Shown here: in pieces, positions 13,581 through 25,099 of the stretch
Layout: every line of letters starts with the position of its first letter
Numbering within the stretch: the first letter of the stretch is position 1
Assembly: GCA_964016875.1 (NCBI GenBank)
Contig: OZ024718.1
Coordinates: 3,105,001-3,169,000, forward strand
DNA from: Fallopia convolvulus
Taxonomy: Eukaryota; Streptophyta; Magnoliopsida; Caryophyllales; Polygonaceae
DNA length: 64,000 nucleotides
Direction: 5' to 3'
The notes under the pieces: generated by a model
The model's input: the letters and a program-made list of their open reading frames with translations, nothing else
Told to the model about the DNA's origin: nothing
The model's database searches: none
Translations under genes and position numbers: made by a program

Positions 13581-13943
13581 TTAAAAAATAAAAGAGCGAA
13601 TATTAGAGTTAGCCGTGTTACTATGAGCAGCCCGTGTGACCCGAGACAAAAACTCAAGGGCATCGCTCTCTAGCTCTCCAAAAGTAGAGAAGGCAAAAGC
13701 AATAAAACCATATCCATTGTCTGTACACTTCAACTCATACTTCCTCTTCTTCCGGACAACAACATTAGAAACAGCAGCTCCAGGAACAAAAGCATCAACA
13801 CCAGCCCCCGCAAAAGGAGAGACACATGTAACATCTAAGCAGACGTTCCTCCCTCTGTCCCAAGAGTAAACCAAAAGATCTGCAGGTCGAAGATAATTTT
13901 TATATTTTATTGATTTAAAATACAATTCTACTTTAGAAACCAT
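13581..13943 (-). pseudogene. Fragment of a transposon-type protein (C-terminal, RPADLL...DVTCVSPF)
   Basis: A 120-codon minus-strand frame contains LRPADLLVYSWDRG, NVCLDVTCVSPF, KKRKYELKC and YGFIAFAFSTFGELESDALEF. I recall this arrangement from the C-terminal part of many repetitive plant proteins annotated as reverse-transcriptase-like or hypothetical. Related LINE-type products share an R-P-x-D...D-V-T pattern, which may be a nuclease-like fold. The upstream part of such a protein is absent and the flank is AT-rich, so this looks like a relic. Family placement is uncertain. Confidence 0.45.
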
Positions 13944-16900
13944 TAAAATAAATTTAAAAATATACTTTATAAAAATAATTAAACAAATGAGTTATAGAAT
14001 TTAGATTTGTCAAGTAAGTCTAGGTTATAAAATCTAAATTTATCAGGTTAAAACTCAACCTATTTCAATAGTCATATTTAAGTAAATATTTTATATAAAT
14101 TAAAATTTTCAAGCAGATTTTATGTTGTAATTTGTGACAATTTAATCATATTAATTCAAACTTTTCATATATGTGTCGATATAATAAATTAATTTTCACT
14201 ACTTCAATAACAATAACAAAATTTACTCTAAAAATATTAAAATAAAATTTTTAAATAAATATATTATATGATTTATATTATTTGTCAAATAGACTTTCAT
14301 GTAATATATTTAAATTATCAAGTGTTATATATTTAGAATTTTAAATATTTTTTATAGCGTATATTTTTAAATTTATCTTAATGGTTTCAAAATTAGAATT
14401 GAGTTTTAAATTAAAAATATATAAAATCATTTTTATTAGAAAATAAACGTTTTTTCTTATAATCCTAACAAAAAAAAATCATAACTTAGAACTGAACCAA
14501 ACTAATTTAAAAGTTCAGAGATATTGTTTAGAATCATTTCTTAGAGGGCACCAATTAAAAAAGTGAAGAATTCTGGGATACCAAATGTAATTTTCCTTCT
14601 TATCTTTCCCTCTCTATCTGTTGTTTCCATACGGAATCATTCCGTTTCTGCCTGGAGACAAAAGAACACGAATTTGGAATAGGATTACCAAATTTACTAG
14701 GGAACGGCTATAAGTTGGCGTGGGGGGCCACATTTTCTTAATTTGTAATCCACCAATCCACATTATTATGTGTTTCATTATGCTTGTCATTACTTGCTTT
14801 ATTGTTTTTAATCGTTTGTGATATTATTGATTAAGAGTGGTGATTATAAAGTTGGACGTGATATTAATATTTGTTGAATTAATCTAACAAAATATGGGCC
14901 ATGTTTAACGTTATATTGGTGGTTGATGGACACATGCATGCTGCTTTCGTGTCGGGATAACTTGATTATGGGTTAAAACATTTATTATATGCTTCAAATA
15001 TGATATTTATTTCTACTTGTTTAAACTTAAAACACCTAATTACAACTTTTTTTAATCACCTTAGTTCTCATGAATGTACACACTATAGCATAAATATGTT
15101 GGACAGGCACCTCCACGTACTAACATATCAAGTAAAACATATAATTAGCGACACTAATTATATGTGTGTCAAAGGTGGCACTAATCATTTCACTTATAAT
15201 TAGACGGGTAACGTGTCGAAAATTTAAATCATTTCACATGCATGTAAGGTGAGGATCCAATTTTCTAACCCAAAAACTTAAGTTGATAGGTAGAGCTTTC
15301 CCCTTTCTTATATGCTAGTGGGTATTTGCTATATAATTTCGATGTGGGAATTGGGAACTAGGATTTGTGTTCCAACAAGAAACATATATTAAACATCTCG
15401 ATAAGCATTGATTGAATTGAATCTATTTCCAAGATAACCCTCATGACTCGGGATATAGAAGAATGGTGTTGGAGTTGGACTCGGAGATGGCAATGCAACT
15501 AGTCGATTTCTTAATTAAACAGTGAAATTCGCCCGTCCACCCACTTTCTTCCCGATTTACTTGAACTTTGACTTTATTGCAAAGGACTGGATTATCTGAA
15601 CTTAATATGGTTCAGGGTGAACCGTGCTTTGTTTTTCGTTAGGTCTTCATTTTTATTATAAACTAGCCTTTTATAAATTTATAATCAATAAAAGTTTAGA
15701 GAGTACAACCTCTCGGCCGATTAAGAAAAAAAAAACTTCCTATGGTTAGTTTACATTACATAAGTTATCCCATCATGATCAGCTAGGATCAAGTTTGCAT
15801 ACTTGACTCGCTATCCATGGTCCTAAGCTAGGGATATATATTGGTTGCTTTAAGATTTATAGTCGAGTTCGTACGTGCCAAAAAATTAAACCGTTAGAGA
15901 TGAGGTGAAACTAAACATAGCTACCAAAGCAAGAATAAAATTGTTAGTCTTACTCACAAAAGATAAACTAAAGTATTTTTCTTAAATTTCAATTTCACAT
16001 TATCCAAACCATGAAAGTATAAAAAGAAAAATCCAATAACTCAAAGAGAAACTAATGTTGATTATCTTGTAATGCTTTTTGATGGAAGATTATCTTCTAT
16101 GCTAATCTTAAACAAATAATTAACTATGAATATTTTTAATAAAAGATGGATCCCTATATTATGTGGCCCATATTATTTTACCACCCAATTGTAACGTGCA
16201 TATGAAGAAGTGACGTGAAAGAAGACTTTTACCGAGAGCTTTTAGGGACAAAATCTGTGTAAAAGTAAAAAATTGTACTGATCAACATGCTCGGTAAACA
16301 TGAAATTAGGATTATCTGTAGATTTCCCTTTCATGTCACTCAATTAATATGACTTTTGCTCGTGTACAAATTGTTCTTTATTATGAACTAACGGCAATTT
16401 TCTTAAGTTTGACAAATACTATCAGACAAAAAAATTTGGGTATTGGTTATGACAAGCTTAACCCCCCTCAATCCTCATGTACGTGAGAAAGATAACATGT
16501 ATATATTATGCATGTCCTCTTTCTAATTCATAGACTATAACCAATGCATACATGTGTTTAAACAATATATAAAATAATTAATATAAAGCTGCCTAGAGTG
16601 CACATTAGCCTTGCAAACATTGTTCTAAGAAAACTTTGAGTGGAAAGGGGTCGTTTAGCGCCCAACGGCCCAGGTAGCTCGAATGGTTGATCAGTCAAGC
16701 ATAGAAGGTAAGATGGGCTAGGGCCGTTCAGCGCCAAGTCAGTTGCCCAACAACTTCTTATTGAATTGTATGCGTTAGTAAAATACTGAAAACTAATCTT
16801 CTGAGAATAGTTTCCTCGGGATTAGAGCTAAAACAAAAACACGGCTACTTTTTTGGGTCGAAAGAAACCTACTATTGTTACTATTGAAATCGTGAACTTA

Positions 16901-17340
16901 CAAAGGTTAATGAGAGTTTTTAGAAGTACACAACCTCTAGTGACGAACTCTTATTCTTAAGTACTTGAACATAACTTCTCACTGGACCACACTATCTTAA
17001 ATCATACACAACTCTTCAAGATCACACATTTCCGCACTTTTGTACCTCTTCTTTCAATTGTACATAGTATGCACCTTTTTTTTTTTTGAAAAAAGAATTT
17101 AAAATTCCGGGCTTAAAATTGAGAGATCGAGAAGGAACTCAATAGCCGGACAAACCGACATAAAACACCGAAATGAACAACAACACACCAAACAAAACCA
17201 AACAAAGTTATAAATTGGTGCGAGATTAAAGCAATTTGGAGATTAGGATTTTAGCATCTTTGGAAGAAAAAAAAGACATTTTATTTTGTTTACTATTTAT
17301 TTTTTGACTTTCAAAAGGAAAAGCATGTGGTATAAAGTTA
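13944..17340. other. Gene-free, strongly AT-rich intergenic DNA
   Basis: No open frame here has codon structure or a recognisable domain. Near 15280-15350 the sequence ACCCAAAAACTTAAGTTGAT followed by TTTCGATGTGGGA resembles ends of common plant dispersed repeats, without defined borders. Near 17070-17220 a T-run followed by pyrimidine-poor sequence could be the reversed poly(A) end of a LINE, but no coding remnant supports it. Confidence 0.45.
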
Positions 17341-17342
17341 TA

Positions 17343-17613
17343 CTCCCTCCGATTCAAATTAATTGTCGTTTTAGCACTTTAAATTTGATCCATTTTATAT
17401 GTCGTTTTAGGTTTTCTAGGCAATTGATTATGAGTGAGTTATGAGAATTGTTATTAGAATGTGTTTTTATTAATTAATGTTATTCATTCATTGGTTGAAA
17501 AAAGGTGATGAGTGGTAAAATTTATAAAAAATTTACCTTTTTGAGTTTAGTTAATGTTTTTCTTAATTCTTGTGTTGAAAGCTAAAACGACAATTATTTT
17601 GGATCGGAGGGAG
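17343..17613. mobile_element. Stowaway-type MITE (Tc1/mariner superfamily), 271 bp
   Basis: The termini are inverted repeats of about 33 bp. The left end starts CTCCCTCCGATTCAAATTAA, and the right end read in reverse starts CTCCCTCCGATCCAAAATAA; both then continue TTGTCGTTTTAGC. Both ends are bordered by the dinucleotide TA (17341-17342 and 17614-17615), the Stowaway target. The interior has no transposase. Confidence 0.85.
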
Positions 17614-17952
17614 TATAAATTAGCAATCAAAACACCTAAATTAGCCATAGTCCGCTAAAAGAATAAAAGTTGATACTTTTTGACTTCAGTGCATTTGTTC
17701 GATGATTCGATTATATGTGCACGTACTTTATCCCAATAGTAAAACATTGCAATTTTGCATCAACAAATGTAATATATAAATAGACATTCTCAGTTTCTCA
17801 CTATTTAAGAATGTTTTCATCATATATATTTTTGGTTGAAACAATTATGTGTCATGATTTTTTAAGTGTTAATAGCTAAGAAACAGATTCCATAATTTAC
17901 GTGATCTTTTCTTTTCGAATTCTTTTTTATTCATAACATGCTCATAAATTAT

Positions 17953-18407
17953 GGCAGAATACATAAACGGTCCCCTGTACTTGGGTCAATTGGTTACTTG
18001 GCCCCCTGTACTTTAGCCCTAACCGTTTAGACTCCTATAGTTGCACATTGCGACCTATTGAACCTCTATTGAGCCACTTATCCCAGCTTTTTTTAGGAGT
18101 GTGGTGCACGCGCGATGATGTGTTATATTGTATTGCCACAATGGCGATGACATGGATGACATGGCGATTACATGATGTGTTATATTGTGTTGCCACAATG
18201 ACATCCATGTCATCGCCATTGTGGCAACATAATATCACACATCATCGCGCGTGCACTACACTCCTAAAAAAAGCTGGGATAAGTGGCTCAATAAGGGTTC
18301 AATAGGTCTCAATGTGCAACTATAGGGGGTCAAACGGTTAGGGCTAAAGTACAAGGGGCCAAGTGACCAATTGGTCTAAGTACAGGGGGCTGTTTATGTA
18401 TTCTGCC
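17953..18407. mobile_element. MULE-like foldback MITE (455 bp), almost entirely palindromic
   Basis: The element starts GGCAGAATACATAAACGG and ends with its reverse, ...TTTATGTATTCTGCC. The inverted repeats run on through almost the whole element: GCCCTAACCGTTT, TGCACATTG, CCTATTGAACC, the GCGCGATGATGTGT block and the GCCACAATG blocks all recur in reverse order on the other arm. The flanks are CATAAATTAT (17943-17952) and CATAAATCAT (18408-18417), a 10-bp duplication with one mismatch, in the size range of Mutator-like elements. A larger relative lies at 53582-54878. The two open frames through it (one per strand) are a consequence of the palindrome. Confidence 0.8.
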
Positions 18408-18417
18408 CATAAATCAT

Positions 18418-19235
18418 AACTATAACCTAAAGCGGAGGTTAAAAAAATTATTAAACGACACATGTCACTTTTATATTGGACCACACCACCTTTTTTTTTT
18501 AAACTAATCTTTTATTTTTGGATATAATAAATTCTTATCCATGTTTTTAGAAAATCCTATTAAACAATCTCTTATTTTTGGATATGATAGATAGGAAGAT
18601 CATTGAATATTATTTTACACTATCATACAAATTCTAGAATATTTATTTTATTTTTAGATAGAATCGTTTTTTAACTAAGATATCTTAATTGAATAGTTAT
18701 CTTTGTAATAATAAAAACTATTATTAATATTTTGTTTAAGCAAAACCTGTACAAGGTACGGGAATACATGCTAGTTATTATAATGTGTGGGTGGAAAGGC
18801 TTTGATGAGTTTGATCGAATGTGCAATTGTGCATTTACTGTGATTCTGAAATTTATGTTGGGCTTATTGGGCCCATAAAGCCCAATCCAAGTTTATTCCT
18901 TCCAAAATATTGATAGTCAGAGCTAGTGATAAGATTTTTAATTATTCAAGTGCCCGAGCATAAAACATCTCTCAAAGAATATATTAAATTATATTAAATA
19001 AATTATTTAATATGGATTCGGAATATTACACATCTCTCAAAAAATTTAAAATTCTCGTAATTTGTATGCAAGGATCCATTATTCAATTAAAAATAAGTTT
19101 TTTTTTTTATTTTAGAAAATATCTCAAATAAAACTAGAAATATATGAAAATCCAAGAGAAAAATATATTTGGTCCTTTAGAAGTTAGAACTACTGAAGGG
19201 TTTAAGGTTTTTATTTGACAAGTAATTAAAGGAGT
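18418..19235. other. AT-rich intergenic DNA, short local repeats only
   Basis: No gene is visible. The words CTTTTATTTTTGGATATAATA and CTCTTATTTTTGGATATGATA recur about 65 bp apart near 18510 and 18570. They may be decayed repeat material; no borders were found. Confidence 0.4.
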
Positions 19236-19239
19236 TATT

Positions 19240-20225
19240 TTGACCAATAATGAGCGGTTTAGGTGCCATTTTGTTAGCTCTTTCTGTTGCTCTATTTGTG
19301 TGTCTACTGATGAGACGCTGATTCATCTTCTAAGGGAATGTCTGATCACGAAGAGCTATCAGAACAAGCTTAATATTCCTTTGGAAAAGGAAGTTTTCCT
19401 TTAACTCTAATTCTACTTTGTGGATTCGCTCTAATTTAACTTGTGATGTGTTTTTATTATGATGATATCCCTTGGACTAGTGTTTTTGTTACTTCTCTTT
19501 GGTGGATTTGAAAATGCCGCAATAATGTCGTTTTTGGTATTGGTGCCTTTGTAGGAAATCAAGTGGATTTTATTGATTGACAAGTTATAGAATTATGGGA
19601 TACTAGTTGTTTGTTAATGGAAAACGCATTTGGATGGAAAGATATGTGGCTTGAGAGAGGCCTCGAGAGAACTGGATGAAGATCAATACAGTCGAATTTG
19701 TTAGAGATGGAGGATTAGCAGCGGTATGTGGTTTGATAAGGCACGCTTACGACCATTGGCAGGTAGGTTTTGTCTATAATATTGGTATATGTATTATTCT
19801 TATGGCGGAGTTGTGGGCGTTCTTTAAGGTTTATGGATTGCTTTGAACCGATGATGCAGGAGGGTTGTCCTGGAAATGGATTCACAATTGGTGGTTCTGT
19901 TGCTATGAAGACCCATTGATCGTTATCACCCCCATCTTCAACTCGGTGTCTCAATGCCAAGGTCATTTAAGAAGGAATTGGTTTGTCTAGTTTCGTCTCA
20001 TTTTCAGGGAAGCTAACACAATCTCTGATTGCCTCACATACCTAGTTTTTTCTTTTGGTATAGATCTTTTTGAATTGCTTAACCCTCCTCAGAGTGTTTT
20101 TATCTTTGATTAATTATGATGTTAGGGACCGGGTTATCCTTGTTTACTTACTACTTAGCTTGTTTTATGTTATTAATAATAAAAACTCGAGAGAACAGGG
20201 AGTCCCGCCTCTCCTTCTACCAAAT
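19240..20225 (+). pseudogene. Decayed LINE (L1-type) 3' end: zf-RVT and RNase H remnants
   Basis: Around 19300-19355 the plus strand reads CVSTDETLIHLLRECL, matching the zf-RVT zinc-binding motif (C...HLLxxC) found after plant LINE reverse transcriptases. From about 19700, broken frames give YGGVVGVL, GLWIALNR and VLEMDSQLVVLLL, resembling the plant LINE RNase H domain (RVT_3). The run ends near 20100 with a proline-rich tail (NPPQSVF). In-frame stops and frameshifts show it is dead. The region ends in an A-rich 3' segment (20170-20225). Confidence 0.6.
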
Positions 20226-20402
20226 AAATAAAAACCAAAATATTGAGAATTATTTAAACATTTAAAACATATACCCAAGTTCCCAACTTTCCAACTCATA
20301 AGTAACTACTCCGACTATTACACCTTCTTCTACAACAGGATTTATAATTAGAGATCATAATACCCAACCTATTGCCCTAGGAAATAGGAAATACGGACCT
20401 AG

Positions 20403-20779
20403 ATCCGTGCTCAAGCGGAATCACAAGCTCTAAGAGATGGCATTCGTGAAGCAAGACGTCTAGGAATTACAAACCTTGAAATCGAAGGCGATAATCTCAC
20501 AGTTATCAACGCAATCAAAGGTAATGGTCAATGCCCATGGGAAATTGAATTGCTCATTTCAGATATTTTGGCATCACTTCAGGGATTCTCGACCTTTTCA
20601 GTGAACCATGTTGCTAGGAAGTGTAACGTTGTGACCGACAAAATTGCTAAGTTGGGCCACAACTTCCCTAGCAACAACCTATTGGATAATTTAGAGCTTC
20701 AAGCTCTCATCCGCAAGGATGCTCTAAAACGCCCTCCGTAGGGACTTCCTAAATTTTACCTTATCAAAAAAAAAAAAAA
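20403..20779 (+). pseudogene. LINE RNase H (RVT_3) fragment with poly(A) tail
   Basis: An open frame from 20403 to the stop at 20739-20741 reads AQAESQALRDGIREARRLGI, then LEIEGDNLTVINAIKG and FSVNHVARKCNVVTDKIAKLG. These match the plant LINE RNase H domain, including the ExDN and N-V-A-D-x-x-A-like segments, here with V-V-T-D. An in-frame stop at 20400 and the lack of upstream reverse transcriptase mark it as a 5'-truncated insertion. A run of 14 A residues at 20766-20779 is the expected tail. It is a different copy from the more decayed remnant just upstream. Confidence 0.75.
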
Positions 20780-21129
20780 CTACTCCAACTATTAGTTATG
20801 TAAATAGCGCAAAGGGCAAGGTCAAAAACCAAGGTTCCACCCCGAAAAAGAGGCTCAAAGTTAAATTTGTAATATTTGAGGATCATTTTTTTATTATGTA
20901 TAATATATACCCTTAATTTCTTGACTACGGTGTTCAATTTGTTATATTTGGGGAACATTTGTTTGTATTGTATTTTTTAAGAAGGTGAAATTTAAGTATA
21001 CCATATATATTTGGTAAACCGAGCGGATATATAAGATGGCAATCAAGACCGGCTAAGAAAAGACAAGGACCAAAAACAAACTAACAAATAACAATTGAGC
21101 AAGGAGCACAGACAACTAAGTAGAAAGAC

Positions 21130-21510
21130 CAAAATCGAGTTTAGGTTCGGGTGAGTAGTAAAGCACTACACGTAGCACTTGTCGCTTGGCAATAGATCAC
21201 CCCAAATTGGTATATGCGAAAAGAACTGTTAATATTCCCTCCACCTAGATGAAGGATCTTTAGAAGTCGTGAAACACATAAACGACATGGCCCAAACGAC
21301 TTGGTCCAATAACAAAACTCAAGTCCAGCTTGGGATGAGTAAAACACTACATGTAGCGCTTGGCAATATATCAACCTAACTTGGGATGTGCTAAAAGAAC
21401 TATTGACGTTCCCTCTACTAAAATGAATGATTTTCAGAAGTCACAATACAAAAAAAACAACTTGGCCCTTAACGAATCGATCCGAAAACAAAACTCAAGT
21501 CCAACTTTTT
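21130..21510. repeat. Degenerate tandem repeat, unit about 180 bp
   Basis: Three blocks align near 21135, 21318 and 21493. Shared words include GAGTAGTAAAGCACTACACG / GAGTAAAACACTACATG, GCTTGGCAATA, AAAAGAACT and TTCCCTC. The surrounding A-rich DNA (20990-21850 and 23055-23700) may be one unclassified repeat that was later split by the solo LTR. No coding product is recognised. Confidence 0.55.
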
Positions 21511-21851
21511 GGAAAGGTACCAATCAACTCAATCATGTACACCTGCCAAAAATAAACATCAAACAATAGGAAATCTACAAGCTAGAAACATGGGTCCTAA
21601 GGCCACATCCCAACCTCGAAAAAAACCTCCATATGGGGCGAAAAATAGACAAAGAGTGTCATGCACTTTCAAAATCACAACATCATCACCCAATATAGTC
21701 CCACATAAGCAAGATATGGGGGATCAAAATGGGGGCACCCATACTATGGTCAAGAGAATGTGTCTGATAAACTCAATGATAAGTGAAATTCAGCTATATG
21801 ACAGTAATAATTGAATTTAGTTAAAATGCACCAAATTGATATCGGGGCTAT

Positions 21852-23050
21852 TGATACGCTGGTTTTAGTACAGCGTAATTCTGTATTTTTATTAGGATTT
21901 CTGAGTGTTTTAGGCTAGTTTAGGATGTTTATCTGTAATATCTGAAGAGCCTACATTTAAAGATTTGGAAGACAGAAGTCCTAGTTCGAGTTGAAGAGGT
22001 TACGAAAACAAGACCCGGGCCCTCGGGTTTGGACCCGGGCCCTCGGGTTTGGACCCGAGCCCGCGGTGGAGAGAAGATCCGAGAGCTGAAGTACACGAGG
22101 ACCCGCGCTCGTGGGTGAGAACCGCGCTCGCAGTTCGATGAGATTCCGCGGTCGAGGGGAGAGCGATGGGCCCGCGCTCGCGGGTGGCCTTATATTCGAG
22201 GCACCGACTTTCGTTATTTTCTATCTTTTTATATTATTTATATCTTTTAGGTTTCAGTTGATATTTCGACTATTTAAGTTTAGTTCGTGTTTTCGGTTGA
22301 TTCTAGAACCACAATTCAGAGTATACTTTTATATTTTAGGTTTTATTTCAGTTTTATTATGGAGAACTAATTTCCCTTGGAGTTTGTTTGATCAAGGAAG
22401 CCTTTTTATGTAATTCGTGAGATTTTGGTAACTTTTCTATCCTTTGGTTAATATCAAAACTCTTGTTTTTATTTATATGATTTGTGTTTGATTTTATAAG
22501 CCTGATCAACTTGTTTGATTGACTTAGATCTACTGTTTGGATTAGGTTTGATTGTTGTCTGTGCAATCTTATTTATCCTTGAAACAACTCTTTTCCAGGA
22601 CCGTGGACTGGAATTGAGAAAGAGTATTTGATGACTATTTTATGCATGAGACTCGTTGTTTGATTGCATGAATTGATTTTCTTTTATCCTTAATATTTTG
22701 CATGATTTGAATTAAGCGTTCTTGTTCATATCATACTTTCGCTTGGATCGTGGACAAGCGAAAATCTTTTATAAGGATTGGAATTAACCTGAGAATTAAT
22801 AGAAAAGTGGATGAATCGATGATCGAATGATTAAAAAGGTGGAATTGATTGAATAAACTCTGTTTTCCTTTAATTGATTTGAAACTTAGATTTGTTTACT
22901 TGCTTAAACTCTCAAACCCCTGTCTTGTTATTTGCTGATTGTTCAGAATCCCGATTCTCTTGGGTTCGATCCCTTACTTGCATGCTATACTAGTTTGTAG
23001 TTTAGGGTAATTTATTTTTTTATCTCGGCACGACGACTTTAGCCGAGTCA
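21852..23050. mobile_element. Solo LTR, 1199 bp, with exact 5-bp target duplication
   Basis: The element begins TGATACGCTGG and ends TTTAGCCGAGTCA, so the termini are TGA...TCA. The pentamer GCTAT occurs directly before it (21847-21851) and directly after it (23051-23055). The interior is non-coding, and no second LTR, primer-binding site or polyprotein is nearby, so recombination between two LTRs is the likely history. A GC-rich part (about 22008-22190) carries a short tandem motif, GACCCGGGCCCTCGGGTTTG, repeated two to three times. The superfamily cannot be decided from the LTR alone. Confidence 0.8.
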
Positions 23051-23055
23051 GCTAT

Positions 23056-23860
23056 ATAACCCAAAATAGCAACAAAGCTACAAGTGACACATAAAGTGCC
23101 ACATAGCTTCAAAAGTATGCATAGAACATGAATGTCACACAAGAATCTACATTGACGAATTCATGCAAGCGAGGAAGACTCACAATGTGGTCAAAACTGT
23201 AGGCATCGTCCATAGAATCCAAAAAGCATTCATCATCGACACCGAAAATCAAACAGTTAGAGAAGACGGTCAATCAGGCATAACTCGGGAGTCCGTAAAA
23301 AACAAGAAAACTTTGGACAAAACACAAAAATTGCCCACAAATTGGGACGGATAGACCATCATTAACAAGCTAGAGAAATCAACAAAACAGGGTGAAACCA
23401 AAGATATTGATATCCGAACATTTCATAACAAAATCAAAGGAAATTAACAATTGAACTGCGACAACAACAACTACAAACCCTAATGATACCGCAAACCTAA
23501 AAACTTGCATAAATTTTCAGAAATTTCTCCCAAAGATCCACTTAGGAAATCACAACTTAGCATCAATTAAGCTTCCACAATGGTGGATTAATGATTCAAT
23601 AATTAATCTCAACCTCCTCAGCTATATGAGACTGTTAGACTTGAAATAGAAGTTTTTTCGAAATATTTCTACGATCATTTGATTAAGATATGAATTCGGA
23701 TCTCTCCCTTCTCTTTAGAAGCCTTTTTTTTTTGGTATTATATATAACATCTTTCTTTAATTTCTCTATTTGTTTGACCTAACATATAGGTCCATTCCAA
23801 TTCAATTTGAAAAAAATACTACGTTTTAAAGTTTTTCATATAATATATATATTTTTAGGT
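23056..23860. other. A-rich unclassified repeat-like DNA
   Basis: This continues the sequence interrupted by the solo LTR. It contains A-rich runs and short open frames without recognisable domains. No gene is supported. Confidence 0.4.
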
Positions 23861-23861
23861 C

Positions 23862-24300
23862 ATGTTCAGGAGAGAACACCCTTCTAGGAGAGAGCTAAGA
23901 ACGGTTCTCGGCCGTCCGATCGCCATATTAAAAAAAATAACTCGAGTGTGCAATATTTTACATATGACTTAGCAAAACTTTTGTATGATTGTACACAATC
24001 CTATAACGAATTGTGCACAATATTTGTAAATGATTGTAATAACTTTTTTCATTGAGTCTGCATGATATTTTAGATGTTGTGACTAATTGTGTATAATTTT
24101 AAAAGGGATTGTGCATAATCTATAATTAATTGTGCATGAAATTTAAAAAAAATCATGCACAATCAATAACAGAATTATGCATATTCAGTAACAAAATTAA
24201 GCATTGTCATTTGCAACTTTTTTACATTCTCAATTTTTTTTTTGAAATGTAGGCCATCGATTGTTCCACATATATTGTTCTCATATTTCGTTCACTTTAC
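23862..24300. repeat. Dispersed repeat with internal TTGTGCATAAT-type short repeats
   Basis: It opens with GGTCATGTTCAGGAGAGAAC, then ACGGTTCTCGGCCGTCCGAT. It continues with about eight variants of ATTGTGCA(C/T)AATC in both orientations, at 20-40 bp spacing. The opening words recur widely in plant genomes in my recollection, but I could not identify terminal repeats or a target duplication here. Confidence 0.45.
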
Positions 24301-25099
24301 CTTACATCAATGAAGGCATTTATAAACAGTTAGAATGTATGTATGAAAAAGGTTTACGGACACCGAAGACGTGAATGCATTATGCAAGTTAGGTTAATAA
24401 GGAAGATAAATTAGGCTAATGTATTAAAGAATTTCCGAGGGCATATTAGTATTTTTAATTAGATAAAGACTATAAAGCATTAAACTTGATAATCACTTGA
24501 TGATAATTTGATAGGACAACATAAGTACATAGATTTTTGCAAGGTTCCGTCCTTGTCTTTTCTTTTTTACTTGGATGAAAAATTAAATCTCACAATTTTT
24601 TATTTCATTGAGCCAGATGTGTTGGCGTAAACCGATTTAACTAATTTATAAGTGTCAACAAGTTGTTTATCAACCCTAAATTTACCACCAAATCTAAGTT
24701 AATCGTTAAAATAAAATAAAATAAAATAAAATTGATGCATCTTTTCACACCTTCCAAAGTTTAGCCCAACCCTCTTTTTTTTTTTAAAAATAAAAATTAC
24801 CCACAGGCCACAACAATGCCAAATAGTAATTTTATGCTTTTTTTTACGGTAAAAAAGAGTAAGCAAAAAATTTATACTTTAAGCTCTCTCATAATAAAGA
24901 CAGATTTTTGAAACGTATTTAAATATGTAATGGATTTGAAGGTTTGAGTTATTATTATAAAAGTTGATTGACTAAATAAAATACAGTATATTTTAATTTG
25001 ATTTTGTTTAATAAAAAATATTTCAAAATTAAAAATTCGAAAGCTCACACATACGAAAATCATTTTTATCAAATTCCCCTCGTGCTTTTTTGTACAGTG
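24301..25099. other. Intergenic DNA upstream of the Agenet gene
   Basis: AT-rich sequence without coding support. It should contain the promoter of the large plus-strand gene; I see no clear TATA element at a convincing position. Confidence 0.4.

Noticed and set aside
17953..18407. Possible CRISPR-like or protein-coding locus because both strands are open
   Set aside because: The symmetry is that of one inverted repeat with target duplications, not of spaced direct repeats or a gene.
22111..22413. 100-codon frame within 21852-23050
   Set aside because: It lies inside a non-coding solo LTR; the GC-rich minirepeat opens the frame.
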